The notes: generated from the letters alone by a model not told the origin. A stretch of 57,839 nucleotides of DNA from Noviherbaspirillum humi (GCF_900188095.1 NZ_FZOT01000021.1:1-57839); one strand, 5' to 3'; shown: positions 18,392 through 27,567, counted from the stretch's first letter. Numbers and translations are program-made.

Positions 18392-19621
18392 CTATGCGCC
18401 GTATTGGAGTACGACCTGCCGGATTTCCTCCATCAGCGCCACCGCCCCCGGCGAAGGATGGCTCTCCGCACGCTGCGTGATGCCGATCACCCGGCTGGTA
18501 TTGGGCAGCACCACGTCCAGCGCCTTGAGCACGCCTGCGCCGATTTCGTATTCCAGCTGTCTGGCGGATATGGCGGTGACCATGTCGCTGTGCAGCAGCA
18601 GGCCGCGCAGCAGGGCGAGGTCGCTGGTCTCCACCGCTGGCGACGGCGGCTTCAGTTCCTGGGAGGCGAAAGCCTGATTCAGCAGCCCCCTTGCCGGCGT
18701 GCCGATGCTGGAGAGCACCCATTGCGCATTCGCCAATTCCGCCAGCGTCAGGCCCGGCTTGCCGGCGAGCGGATGCCCGCCGCGAACGATCACGGCCATG
18801 CTCTCGTCCAGCAGCGGCGTGCCGACGAGGTCGCGCGCATAATCCGCCGGGCGCAGCGCGCCGAAGATGAAATCGATGTCGCCGGCGCGCAGGCTGGCGG
18901 CCAGCGTGTCGAACGGTCCTTCAATCGTGGAGAAACGCAAGCGGGGATGGCGCGCCAGCACGTTGCTGATCGCCTTCGGCAGGATGAAGGTGCGGCCCAG
19001 CGGCAGGGCGCCAATGACCACCTTGCCCTCCACCGTTCCCTTCAGGTTGGCAAGGTCGGCATCGACATGGCGCAGCTCGGTCAAGGCCCGCTTGACCCGG
19101 AAGGTCAGCTGTTCGCCGGCATCGGTCGGCAGCATCCCCTTTGATGTGCGCTTGAACAGCGCCACGCCCACGCTTTCTTCCAGGTCGTTGATGGCGCTGC
19201 TCACCGCGGGCTGCGACACGCCGAGGGCCTTCGCCACCGTCGGCATGTGGCCGGACTCGGCCAGCTTGATGAAGGCCACCAGCCGGCGCTCGTTCAGCAA
19301 GCCGCTCGGGACCCGGGTCTTCACGCCGCCCTGAGTCTCGACGGACTTGCCATTGACTTCCTGCGCCCCCAGCTCGAATTCCTGCATCGCCCGGCGGGCC
19401 CGATAGAGCAGGGCGTTGCCGAAAGCGGTGCACAGCATGCCGGTCGCCCGGCGTTCGAACAGCTCCACGTTCAGCCCGGTTTCCAGTTCATGGATGGACC
19501 GGGTCACCGCCGACTGCGCCCGGTAGAGGTGTTCGGCAGCCCGCGTCGCGCTGCCCAGCTCGGCGACGGCGATGAAAGCGCGCAGGTGCCGAAGGCTGAT
19601 AAGGGGAGACACCGGTTGCAT
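18392..19621 (-). CDS. LysR-family regulator with two tandem helix-turn-helix domains
   Basis: A 409-residue regulator, about 100 longer than ordinary LysR proteins. Residues 10-69 form one LysR winged helix (LRAFIAVAELGSATRAAEHL, SAVTRSIHELETGLNVELFE). Residues 111-170 form a second (LVAFIKLAESGHMPTVAKAL, PAVSSAINDLEESVGVALFK). The substrate-binding domain follows from about residue 190. The start at 19621 sits just before the first domain; longer starts lack support. It is divergent from the livK - dioxygenase - livHMGF operon and is the obvious candidate regulator of it, responding to the aromatic substrate. No break separates the two domains, so the duplication looks real. Confidence 0.88.
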   Translation of the reverse strand: MQPVSPLISLRHLRAFIAVAELGSATRAAEHLYRAQSAVTRSIHELETGLNVELFERRATGMLCTAFGNALLYRARRAMQEFELGAQEVNGKSVETQGGVKTRVPSGLLNERRLVAFIKLAESGHMPTVAKALGVSQPAVSSAINDLEESVGVALFKRTSKGMLPTDAGEQLTFRVKRALTELRHVDADLANLKGTVEGKVVIGALPLGRTFILPKAISNVLARHPRLRFSTIEGPFDTLAASLRAGDIDFIFGALRPADYARDLVGTPLLDESMAVIVRGGHPLAGKPGLTLAELANAQWVLSSIGTPARGLLNQAFASQELKPPSPAVETSDLALLRGLLLHSDMVTAISARQLEYEIGAGVLKALDVVLPNTSRVIGITQRAESHPSPGAVALMEEIRQVVLQYGA

Positions 19622-20026
19622 GAACGAACAGGCCTTAACGAATTGCAAAAAGAGGCAGCCAATGTACACAGACGAGAATGCAAAGTCCAGAAAGCGTATG
19701 CAGAGTGGATGGCTGCATGCGTGCATGAGAGCAGTGAAGGCGATCGAATTCCCCCGGCGGGTCCAAAAACAGCCGGGGCAAGTGCCTGAAACCAAAGAAG
19801 AAACGCTTTTTCGAACCGATCTTGAGAATGATGCATGTTCCGTTCGACGTTGGTCCCGAGCAGATGGACCGATAAGCTTTTTTGATGCCTTAATGGCCAC
19901 GATTGGATACAAAACCCAAATCGCCCGGCGCATAATGACTGCAATTCCATCGTCCGCGACAAGCGCCGGAGATGAATTGCGGGGGTGCCGACCGCATCCG
20001 TTCGATAAAGACAGAGGAGAGAGACA
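19622..20026. promoter_or_regulatory. Divergent intergenic region, LysR gene / livK
   Basis: A 405-bp stretch without a convincing gene. It must hold the promoters of the minus-strand LysR gene and of the plus-strand livK operon, and is a likely place for two regulator sites given the double DNA-binding domain. I could not pick out an unambiguous LysR palindrome by eye. GAGGAGAGAGACA at its right end is the livK ribosome site. Confidence 0.4.
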
Positions 20027-21208
20027 ATGGCGTTCAAGTTCATGAAGGCGGCCGTGCCCGTGGCCGGAATGATGTTTGCGGCGGCAATGGGTGCCGCCCA
20101 GGCAGACGAGATCCGCGTAGGCGTGATCGCCTCGTTCAGCGGCCCGTACAGCACCTGGGGCAAGCATATCCAGGAAGCCACCGATGCCTATGTCGCCCAG
20201 CAGAACGGCAAGGTCGGCAACCACACCGTGAAGGTCATTTACAAGGACGTCGGCGGCAACAACCCGGCACGCGCGCGCCAGCTGGCTGAAGAGCTGGTGG
20301 TACGTGACAAGGTGCAATACATCGCCGGCCTCGAATTCACGCCGACGTCGCTCGCCGTGGCCGACGTCGCGACGCAGGCCAAGGTGCCCATCGTGATCAA
20401 TAACGCCGGCACTTCCGGCATCCTGGCCAAGTCGCCCTACCTGCTGCGTTCCGGCTATACCCAGTGGATGGTGGCCACGCCGCTGGCGAAGTGGACGGCG
20501 GAGCAGGGCGGCAAGAAGGTGTTCCTGGCGGCGGCGGACTACGCGCCCGGCCACGACGCCATCGCCTCCTACAAGAAGTCCTTTACCGATGCGGGCGGCA
20601 CCATCGTCGGCGAGCTGAAGATTCCGCTCAACACCACCGACTTCTCCACCTACATGCAGAAGATCAAGGAAGCCAACCCGGAGTATCTGTACATGTTCAT
20701 GCCGGTCGGCCCATCTTCGGTCGCCTTCATCAAGGCCTACGTCGAGCGCGGCCTGGACAAGGCAGGCATCAAGCTGCAAGCCACCGCCGAGACCGAGGAA
20801 AGCGAACTGCCCGGCTATGGCGACGCCGCCGCCGGCATCATCACCGCGCTGCATTACTCGCCGGCCAGCACCACGCCCGCCAACCAGCAGTTCGTCAACG
20901 CGCTGAAGCAGAAGTACGGCCAGGACCGCATCCCCAACGTGGCCTCGATTTCCGCCTGGGATGGCATGAGCATGATCTTCCAGATGATCAAGGCGACCGA
21001 CGGCAAGCAGGATGGCGACAAGGCGATGGCAGCGATCAAGGGCTTCTCCTGGGAAAGCCCGCGCGGCCCGGTCACCGTCGATCCGCAGACCCGCGACCTG
21101 ATCCAGAACATCTACATCCGCAAGGTGGAGAAGGTGAACGGCGCCTACGTCAACAAGCCGTTCAAGACCTACAACGCGATCAAGGACCCGGGCACCAAGG
21201 TGGAGTAA
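20027..21208 (+). CDS. ABC transporter periplasmic binding protein (LivK-like)
   Basis: A 393-residue type-1 periplasmic binding protein of the branched-chain amino-acid/aromatic-acid class. A signal peptide precedes AQADEIRVGVIASFSGPYS. VDP-type C-terminal features GPVTVDPQTRDLIQNIYIR are typical. GAGGAGAGAG lies before the ATG. It starts an operon with a gallate-type dioxygenase and livHMGF, so the ligand is more likely an aromatic acid than an amino acid. Confidence 0.9.
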   Translation: MAFKFMKAAVPVAGMMFAAAMGAAQADEIRVGVIASFSGPYSTWGKHIQEATDAYVAQQNGKVGNHTVKVIYKDVGGNNPARARQLAEELVVRDKVQYIAGLEFTPTSLAVADVATQAKVPIVINNAGTSGILAKSPYLLRSGYTQWMVATPLAKWTAEQGGKKVFLAAADYAPGHDAIASYKKSFTDAGGTIVGELKIPLNTTDFSTYMQKIKEANPEYLYMFMPVGPSSVAFIKAYVERGLDKAGIKLQATAETEESELPGYGDAAAGIITALHYSPASTTPANQQFVNALKQKYGQDRIPNVASISAWDGMSMIFQMIKATDGKQDGDKAMAAIKGFSWESPRGPVTVDPQTRDLIQNIYIRKVEKVNGAYVNKPFKTYNAIKDPGTKVE

Positions 21209-21353
21209 CACCGGGCGCGTGCCCATGCCGGATGCAAGCGCCGGCATGGACGCCGCCTGACGCGTGGCCGGGGCACATCGGGTCACGCGAACAGCAACCG
21301 GCCGCCGCCGCCCGAACACCGGCCCGGCGCCACGCATTATCGAAGAGGAAGAC

Positions 21354-22586
21354 ATGGCAAGAATCATCGGGGGCATCGGCACCTCCCACGTGCCGACCAT
21401 CGGCCTGGCCTACGACAAGAAGCGGCAGAACGATCCCGCGTGGGCGCCGCTGTTCGAAGGCTACAAGCCGGTGGCGAAGTGGCTGGAAGAGAAGAAGCCG
21501 GACGTGCTGCTGTTCTTCTACAACGACCATGCCAACAGCTTCTTCTTCGATTGCTATCCGACATTCTCCATCGGCGTGTCGCCCGAGTTCGAGATGGCCG
21601 ACGAAGGCGCCGGCCGCCGTCCGCTGCCGGGCGTCAAGGGCCATGCGAAACTCGCGGCCCACGTCACCGATTGCCTCGTCAACGACGAATTCGACATGGC
21701 GGTGTTCCAGGACCGCGACCTCGACCACGGCTGCAATTCACCGCTCGGGCTGATGTGGCCGCACGAACCCACCTGGCCCGGCGCCATCCTGCCGATCGCC
21801 ATCAACGTGCTGCAGCATCCGCTGCCCACGGCCCGGCGCTGCTTCAAGCTCGGCCAGGCGGTGCGGCGCGCGGTCGAATCCTATCCGGAAGATTTGACGG
21901 TGGTGATCGTCGGCACCGGCGGCCTGTCGCACCAGATCCATGGCGAGCGCACCGGCTTCAACGACACCGACTGGGATGAGGAATTCCTGCGCCTGTTCGT
22001 CGAAAAGCCGGAAGCCCTGATGAACATGACGCATGCCGAGCTGATCAGGCGCGGCGGCGCCGAGAGCGCCGAGGTCATCATGTGGATGGCGATGCGCGGC
22101 GCGCTCACCAACAAGATCAATTGCGTGCACCAGAACCATTACCTTGCCACCACCACCAACATGGCGGTGGCGATCTATGAGCAGGACGAGGCAAGCGGTC
22201 CGCCGCCGGCGCCGGTGAAAACGATTTCCAACAGCGAGCTGGCCGGCGTGGAGGAGATCGAAGGCACCTATGCCTTCGACGTGCCGCACAGCGTCAAGGC
22301 GCTCAACCTGAACCGTTTCTTCTGGCGCCACCGGGAGCCGGCCTTCCGCGAACTGGTCATGCGCGACCTCGAAGCCGCCTTCGATGAGCTGAAGCTCACC
22401 GAGGAAGAACGGCAGCTGGTGCGCAATAAGGACTGGCTCGGCCTGGTGAAATACGGCGTCAGCTTTTTCGTGCTGGAGAAGTTTGCCCGGGTGCAGCGCA
22501 TGTCCAACCTGGAGGTGTACGCCAGGATGCGCGGCGAGACCCTGGAGGAATTCCTCAAGACCCGCAGAGTGCCGGAATCGGCCTGA
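21354..22586 (+). CDS. galA: Fused LigAB-type extradiol dioxygenase (gallate / 3-O-methylgallate dioxygenase family)
   Basis: A 410-residue class III extradiol dioxygenase in which the LigB-type catalytic domain (about 1-285) is fused to a LigA-type domain (about 300-405). This is the architecture of GalA, DesB and DesZ; protocatechuate LigAB is two proteins. Iron ligands fit H12 (GTSHVPT), H59 (YNDHA) and E240 (ESAEVIMW), with catalytic H193 (GGLSHQIHGER). The C-terminal domain shows FFVLEKFARVQRMSNLEVYA. Its product would feed LigU/LigJ/LigK about 6 kb away. Gallate versus 3-O-methylgallate cannot be decided by eye. The start has AGAGGAAGAC upstream. Confidence 0.88.
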   Translation: MARIIGGIGTSHVPTIGLAYDKKRQNDPAWAPLFEGYKPVAKWLEEKKPDVLLFFYNDHANSFFFDCYPTFSIGVSPEFEMADEGAGRRPLPGVKGHAKLAAHVTDCLVNDEFDMAVFQDRDLDHGCNSPLGLMWPHEPTWPGAILPIAINVLQHPLPTARRCFKLGQAVRRAVESYPEDLTVVIVGTGGLSHQIHGERTGFNDTDWDEEFLRLFVEKPEALMNMTHAELIRRGGAESAEVIMWMAMRGALTNKINCVHQNHYLATTTNMAVAIYEQDEASGPPPAPVKTISNSELAGVEEIEGTYAFDVPHSVKALNLNRFFWRHREPAFRELVMRDLEAAFDELKLTEEERQLVRNKDWLGLVKYGVSFFVLEKFARVQRMSNLEVYARMRGETLEEFLKTRRVPESA

Positions 22587-22599
22587 GTCTTGCCTCCGC

Positions 22600-22622
22600 T
22601 TCCCGGCGCGGTGCGCCGGGAA
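22600..22622 (+). terminator. Intra-operon hairpin after the dioxygenase gene
   Basis: TTCCCGGCGC at 22600-22609 pairs perfectly with GCGCCGGGAA at 22613-22622 around a GGT loop, 13 bases after the dioxygenase stop. No T tract follows and transport genes continue downstream, so it may be an mRNA-stabilising stem or partial terminator that sets expression ratios. Confidence 0.45.
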
Positions 22623-22664
22623 CATTGCACCGAGCAACAAACGCATAACGATCAGGAGACATCC

Positions 22665-22754
22665 ATGCCATCGACCCGCGCGCGGTCCGGCCGCCTCTCG
22701 CGCCGCGCACTTCCCACCCTGCCTTCCGCGAAGCGAGCCCGCCATGATCGCTAG
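22665..22754 (+). CDS. Possible Arg-rich leader peptide overlapping livH
   Basis: ATG at 22665 is preceded by CAGGAGACATCC, a much better ribosome site than the one before livH. It encodes 29 residues, MPSTRARSGRLSRRALPTL and onward, eight of them Arg, and stops at TAG 22752-22754, inside the livH start region (ATG 22744). This would couple livH translation to the leader. No homology is claimed. It may instead be a by-product of a degenerate livH 5' end. Confidence 0.4.
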   Translation: MPSTRARSGRLSRRALPTLPSAKRARHDR

Positions 22755-23622
22755 CATGTTCGCCTCCCTGCTGACGGTGCTGTTCGACGGCGTCGCCTTC
22801 GGCATGATCCTGTTCCTGATCTCGGTCGGCCTGTCCATCACCATGGGCGTGATGCGGGTAGTCAACCTCGCGCATTGCGGCTTCGCGATGATCGGCGGCT
22901 ATCTCACCTATGCGCTGATCGCCGTCGCCGGACTGCCCTTCGCCGCCGCCGTGCCGCTGGCGGTGCTCGGCACCATGGCCATCGGCGCGGTGCTGGAGCG
23001 CACCGTGTACTCCTGGGTGTATGCCCAGAGCGAGCTGGGCCAGGTGCTGATGACCATCGGCCTGACCTTCGTGATGATCGCCAGCGCCAACGCCTTCTTC
23101 GGCTCCTCCATCCAGAACATTCCTGTTCCCGGTGCGCTGCGCGGCACCACGCAGATCGGTTCCTTCGGCCTGCCGGTGTACCGGCTGTTCCTGATCGTCG
23201 TCAGCGCCGCCTGCGGCGTGGCGATCTGGCTGGCGCTGGAGAAGACCGAAGCCGGCGCCAAGCTGCGCGCCGCGGTGGACAACGCCAGGATGGCCGGCTG
23301 CATTGGCATCAACGTCAAGGCCATGTTCGCCGTTACCTTCGCCATCGGCTGCGGTTTCGCCGGCCTCGGCGGCGCGCTCGGCTCCGACATCTTCCCGCTG
23401 GAGCCGTTCTATGCGCTGCACTACCTGGTGCTGGTGCTGATCGTGGTGTCGGTGGGCGGCCTCGGCAGCATCAAGGGCACCCTGCTCGCCTCGCTGCTGC
23501 TCGGCATGGTCGACACCCTCGGCCGCTACTACCTGCCGTCCGGCGGCGGCATCGTCATCTATCTCGCCACGCTTATGCTCTTGCTCATCCGTCCGCATGG
23601 ACTCTTCGGGAGGCCGGCATGA
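22744..23622 (+). CDS. livH: Branched-chain/aromatic ABC transporter permease (LivH-like)
   Basis: A 292-residue inner-membrane permease of the LivH family with GLSITMGVMRVVNLAHCGF near the N-terminus and AAVDNARMAGCIGINVKAMF in the middle, both diagnostic. The start at 22744 gives the normal length but has a weak ribosome site. The upstream open frame is attributed to read-through of the previous gene's shadow. It overlaps livM by four bases (ATGA). Confidence 0.92.
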   Translation: MIASMFASLLTVLFDGVAFGMILFLISVGLSITMGVMRVVNLAHCGFAMIGGYLTYALIAVAGLPFAAAVPLAVLGTMAIGAVLERTVYSWVYAQSELGQVLMTIGLTFVMIASANAFFGSSIQNIPVPGALRGTTQIGSFGLPVYRLFLIVVSAACGVAIWLALEKTEAGAKLRAAVDNARMAGCIGINVKAMFAVTFAIGCGFAGLGGALGSDIFPLEPFYALHYLVLVLIVVSVGGLGSIKGTLLASLLLGMVDTLGRYYLPSGGGIVIYLATLMLLLIRPHGLFGRPA

Positions 23623-24623
23623 AACTCGATATCAAAAACGTCCTGCCCGCAGGCTCGCTGCCGCACTACCGGCTCGGCATCATGGACGTGCTGCCCTGGG
23701 TGGTGGCGATGGCGGTGTTCTTCACCTTCGACACCTATCTTTCCCTCGGCGCCCAGATCCTGATCATGGTGATCTTCGGCCTCTCGCTCGACCTGGCGCT
23801 GGGCTTCGCCGGCATCAATACCCTCGGCCATGCCGCCTTCTTCGGCGTCGGCGCCTATGCCGCCGGCTGGTATGCGCTCAACGTGTCGCCGGAGCCCTTC
23901 ACCGGCCTGGTGGTGGCGTCGGCGGCTGCGGCGGTGGTCGGCCTGCTGTCCGGCTGGCTGCTGCTGCGCACGCATGGCCTGGCGCTGCTGATGCTGACCA
24001 TGGTGGTCACCGTGCTGCTGCATGAAGTCGCCAATGCCTGGACCAGCGTTACCGGCGGCGCCGACGGCCTGTCCGGCATGAGCCCGGCGCCGCTGTTCGG
24101 CGTGTTCCAGTTCGACCTGTTCGGCAAGACAGCTTATCTCTACGCGCTGGGCATGGTGTTCCTCACCTTCCTCATCGTGCGGGTGGTGGCCAACTCGCCC
24201 TTCGGCCTGTCGATCCGCGGCATCCGCGAGAACGCCAAGCGCATGCACCTGGTGGGCGCTTCGGTGCACCTGCGGCTGGTGGCCGCCTATACCCTGTCGG
24301 CCGCGCTGGCCGGCATCGCGGGCGGCCTGAGCGCCCAGATCACCAAGACGGTGAGCCTGGACCGCCTCACCTTCCAGCTTTCCGGCGACATCCTGATCAT
24401 GCTGATCATCGGCGGCGTCGGCCGGCTGTACGGCGCCTTCATCGGCATCCCTCTCTACATGCTGATGCTGGACAGGGCGGCGGCGATCAATCCCTTCCAC
24501 TGGATGTTCTTCGTCGGCCTGGCGCTGATCCTGCTGGTGCGCTTCGCGCCCGGCGGCCTGATGTCGCTCGGCGACAAGCCCTGGATGCGGGTGTTCGGCA
24601 AGCGCGAAGGAGCCGGCCAATGA
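23619..24623 (+). CDS. livM: Branched-chain/aromatic ABC transporter permease (LivM-like)
   Basis: A 334-residue permease paired with LivH. LGFAGINTLGHAAFFGVGAYAAG and SIRGIRENAKRMHLVGASV are the family hallmarks. ATG 23619 overlaps the livH stop and its own stop overlaps the livG ATG, so the three are translationally coupled. No ligand can be read from the sequence; the operon context points to an aromatic acid. Confidence 0.92.
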   Translation: MKLDIKNVLPAGSLPHYRLGIMDVLPWVVAMAVFFTFDTYLSLGAQILIMVIFGLSLDLALGFAGINTLGHAAFFGVGAYAAGWYALNVSPEPFTGLVVASAAAAVVGLLSGWLLLRTHGLALLMLTMVVTVLLHEVANAWTSVTGGADGLSGMSPAPLFGVFQFDLFGKTAYLYALGMVFLTFLIVRVVANSPFGLSIRGIRENAKRMHLVGASVHLRLVAAYTLSAALAGIAGGLSAQITKTVSLDRLTFQLSGDILIMLIIGGVGRLYGAFIGIPLYMLMLDRAAAINPFHWMFFVGLALILLVRFAPGGLMSLGDKPWMRVFGKREGAGQ

Positions 24624-25372
24624 CCTACGCTCTCGAAACCCGCGGCCTGTGCAAGCGCTTCGGCGCCATCCAGGTCACCAGGAACGTGGACCTGAAGGTG
24701 GAGCAGGGCGCGCGCCATGCGCTGATCGGTCCCAACGGCGCCGGCAAGACCACTTTCGTCAACCTGTGCACCGGCATGCTCAAGCCGAGCGAAGGCGCGA
24801 TTCTGCTCAACGGCAAGGAAATCACCGGCGTGTCGCCCCAGCGCCGGGTCGGCAACGGACTGGTGCGCACGTTCCAGATCAATACGCTGTTCAATGCCCT
24901 CACGGTGGCGGAGAACCTCGCCATTCCGACGGCGCAGCGCCTCGGCAAGAGCTGGCTGCCCTGGGGCAAGACCAGCCACAGCGCCGAGGTGGTGACGGAG
25001 GTGGCGAAGCTGCTCGATGAGCTGCATCTGCTGCCGCTGGCGGACAAGAAGATTTCCGATCTCGCCTACGGCCAGCGCCGCCTGGTGGAGATTGCCATCG
25101 CCCTGGCGCTGAAGCCGCAGGTGCTGCTGCTGGATGAGCCGGCGGCCGGCATCCCGAACGGCGAGAGCGGCATGATCCTCGATCTGCTGGAACGGCTGCC
25201 GCAGGACATCTCCATCGTCTTCATCGAGCATGACATGAACCTGGTGTTCCGCTTCGCGAAGAAGATCACGGTGCTGGTGGAAGGAGCGGTGCTCACCGAA
25301 GGCACGCCGGCGGAGATCCGCGGCGACCAGCGGGTAAGGGATGTCTATCTGGGACGACGCCATCATGGATAA
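24620..25372 (+). CDS. livG: ABC transporter ATP-binding protein (LivG-like)
   Basis: A 250-residue ATPase that powers the Liv transporter. Walker A is GPNGAGKTTF near residue 37, the signature is in DLAYGQRRLVEIA (family consensus LSYGxQR), Walker B is VLLLDEPAAG and the switch histidine is in FIEHDMNLVF. It overlaps livM by four bases and livF by eight. Confidence 0.93.
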   Translation: MTYALETRGLCKRFGAIQVTRNVDLKVEQGARHALIGPNGAGKTTFVNLCTGMLKPSEGAILLNGKEITGVSPQRRVGNGLVRTFQINTLFNALTVAENLAIPTAQRLGKSWLPWGKTSHSAEVVTEVAKLLDELHLLPLADKKISDLAYGQRRLVEIAIALALKPQVLLLDEPAAGIPNGESGMILDLLERLPQDISIVFIEHDMNLVFRFAKKITVLVEGAVLTEGTPAEIRGDQRVRDVYLGRRHHG

Positions 25373-26087
25373 ATTGCTGACCATCGACGGCCTGCGCGCC
25401 GGCTACAAGGATGCGGTGGTGATCGACGGCCTGTCGCTCGCCATCGACAGGGGCGAATGCATGGCCCTGCTGGGCCGCAACGGCGTGGGCAAGACCACGC
25501 TGCTCGCCACCCTCATGGGCCTGACCAATGTCTTCGAAGGATCGATCCGCCTCGGCGGCACCGACCTGCGGCCCTTGAGCGCTTACCAGCGCAACCAGGC
25601 CGGCCTCGGCTTCGTGCCGCAGGAGCGCGAGATCTTTCCGTCGCTGACGGTGGAGCAGAACTTGCGCGTGGCGCAGCGCCCGGGACCGTGGAACGTGCAG
25701 GAAGTCTTCAATCTTTTCCCGCGCCTGCAGGAACGGCGCGGCAATTTCGGCAACCAGCTCTCCGGCGGCGAGCAGCAGATGCTGGCCATGGGCCGGGCGC
25801 TGGTCGGCAATCCCAGCCTGCTGCTGCTGGACGAGCCGCTGGAAGGCCTGTCGCCTATCATCATGGATGTGCTGCTGGATTCCATCAAGGCGCTCAAGGC
25901 CTCCGGCCTCACCCTGATCCTGGTGGAGCAGCATGCGCACCTGGCGCTGGAGGTCACCGACAACGTGGTGGTGCTGGACCGCGGCCGCATCGTGCACCAG
26001 GGCAGCAGCGAGGCTTTCCTGGCGGACGAGGCGCGCATGAGTTCGCTGCTCGGCCTGGCGCAGAGCGACCTCTCGGCCACCGCCTAG
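25365..26087 (+). CDS. livF: ABC transporter ATP-binding protein (LivF-like)
   Basis: A 240-residue second ATPase of the Liv system with Walker A GRNGVGKTTL, Q-loop VPQEREIFPSLTV, signature QLSGGEQQMLAMGRAL and Walker B LLLDEPLEGLSP. I chose ATG 25365 (MDKLLTIDG), which gives the usual length and an 8-base overlap with livG; ATG 25341 would overlap by 32 bases. Confidence 0.92.
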   Translation: MDKLLTIDGLRAGYKDAVVIDGLSLAIDRGECMALLGRNGVGKTTLLATLMGLTNVFEGSIRLGGTDLRPLSAYQRNQAGLGFVPQEREIFPSLTVEQNLRVAQRPGPWNVQEVFNLFPRLQERRGNFGNQLSGGEQQMLAMGRALVGNPSLLLLDEPLEGLSPIIMDVLLDSIKALKASGLTLILVEQHAHLALEVTDNVVVLDRGRIVHQGSSEAFLADEARMSSLLGLAQSDLSATA

Positions 26088-26101
26088 GTTCCTCCGACAT
26101 C

Positions 26102-26803
26102 ATGGCGACGCAACAGGAACAGTCCGTCATCCGGCTGCGCGAAATGATACTCAACGGCGGATTGCCGGCCGGCTGCCGCGTCACCGAGACCGCCGTCGCC
26201 GACCAGCTGCAGCTGTCGCGCACGCCGGTGCGCTATGCGCTCACGGTGCTGGAGCAGGAAGGCTTGCTCACCCGGCTGGACAACAAGCGCGGCTACGTGG
26301 TCAGCCGCTTCAGCGCCGACGACGTGCGCGGCGCGATCGAAGTGCGCGGCGTGCTGGAAGGCCTGGCGGCGCGCATGCTGGCGGAACAGGGCGCCGGCGA
26401 TGCGCTGCGCCAGGACCTGCGCAGCTGCCTCGAAGAAGGCGACGCCATCTTCGCCAAGGGCTGGCTGGAGGAGGGCGACCTGGAACGCTATGCGGCGATG
26501 AATGCCGGCTTCCACCGGCTGATCGTCGAAGCTTCCCGCAATCATCCGCTCGGCCACATCCTCGCCATCAACGGCAGCATCCCCTTCGCCCACGCCGGTT
26601 CCTTCGCCTTCCGGCGCGCCGATCTCGGCCACCAGTACCGCATCCTCAACTACGCCCACATGCAGCACCATGCGATCGTCGGCGCCATCCTCGACGGCGA
26701 GGCGGGACGGGCGGAAGCCCTGATGCGCGAGCATGCCAACGTGTCGCGCGACAGCCTGGAGTTGAGCGGCGCCGACGCCCTGCAGCCGGAGGGGTCCCCG
26801 TGA
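26102..26803 (+). CDS. GntR-family regulator, FadR/FCD subfamily (first of two)
   Basis: A 233-residue regulator with an N-terminal winged helix (VIRLREMILNGGLPAG, LSRTPVRYALTVLEQEGLL) and a C-terminal FCD ligand domain starting near residue 80 (EVRGVLEGLAARML, NAGFHRLIVEAS). It lies 14 bp after livF. It is paralogous to the next gene and overlaps it by four bases (GTGA). Likely a repressor released by an acid made or imported by this operon; its operator is unknown. Confidence 0.87.
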   Translation: MATQQEQSVIRLREMILNGGLPAGCRVTETAVADQLQLSRTPVRYALTVLEQEGLLTRLDNKRGYVVSRFSADDVRGAIEVRGVLEGLAARMLAEQGAGDALRQDLRSCLEEGDAIFAKGWLEEGDLERYAAMNAGFHRLIVEASRNHPLGHILAINGSIPFAHAGSFAFRRADLGHQYRILNYAHMQHHAIVGAILDGEAGRAEALMREHANVSRDSLELSGADALQPEGSP

Positions 26804-27567
26804 GCCAGCAGGAAGCCATCGTCCACCGGCTGCGCGAGCTGATCCTCAACGGCACGCTCGGGCCGGGGCAGCGCCTGATCGAGACCAGCCTGGCGCAGGC
26901 GCTGGGCGTGTCGCGCACGCCGGTGCGGCGGGCGATCCAGATCCTGGAAAACGAGGGCCTGGCGATCAGCCACGGCGCGCGCGGCTACGCGGTGCGCGAA
27001 TTCTCCTACCGCGACATGCTGCATGCCATCGAGGTGCGCGGCGCGCTGGAGGGACTGGCGGCGCGCACGGTGGCTGCCCGGGGCATGGATGCCGCCACCC
27101 GGCAATGCCTGGAAGCGTCGCTGGAAGCGGGGCGGGCATTGCTGGCCAAGGGCTACCTCACGCAAAGCGACCGGCAGGCGTTTGCCGAGCTGAATACCGG
27201 CTTTCACGATGCGCTCGTCGGCGCGGCCGGGATCAAGGCGGTCAGCAATGCGCTCGCCATCAATGACCATTTGCCCTTCGCCTCGGCCGGCGCCATCGCC
27301 ATCGACATCGACGGCGCCGATACCAGGCAGCGGCAATTCGACCTGCTCAGCCAGGCCCAGTCGCAGCATCTCAACCTGTACCAGGCGCTGGTCGCCGGAC
27401 AGGCGGCGCGGGCGGAAGCGCTGATGCGCGAGCATGCCTATCTGGCGGTGGAAAACGTCAGGCTGGTGATGGGGTCCGGCGAGGCGGCGATGCTTGAACC
27501 GCTTGCAAACGCCAATGGGCGGGGCGGCAGCCTGAGGGAAGCGCTCGATGGCGGCGTGGCCGCCTAA
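26800..27567 (+). CDS. GntR-family regulator, FadR/FCD subfamily (second of two)
   Basis: A 255-residue paralogue of the preceding protein. The two share the RLREhILNG opening, SRTPVR in the recognition helix and IEVRGxLEGLAAR at the start of the FCD domain. It starts with GTG at 26800, overlapping the previous stop. The two could act as a heterodimer or sense different metabolites. It ends the liv operon. Confidence 0.87.
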   Translation: MSQQEAIVHRLRELILNGTLGPGQRLIETSLAQALGVSRTPVRRAIQILENEGLAISHGARGYAVREFSYRDMLHAIEVRGALEGLAARTVAARGMDAATRQCLEASLEAGRALLAKGYLTQSDRQAFAELNTGFHDALVGAAGIKAVSNALAINDHLPFASAGAIAIDIDGADTRQRQFDLLSQAQSQHLNLYQALVAGQAARAEALMREHAYLAVENVRLVMGSGEAAMLEPLANANGRGGSLREALDGGVAA

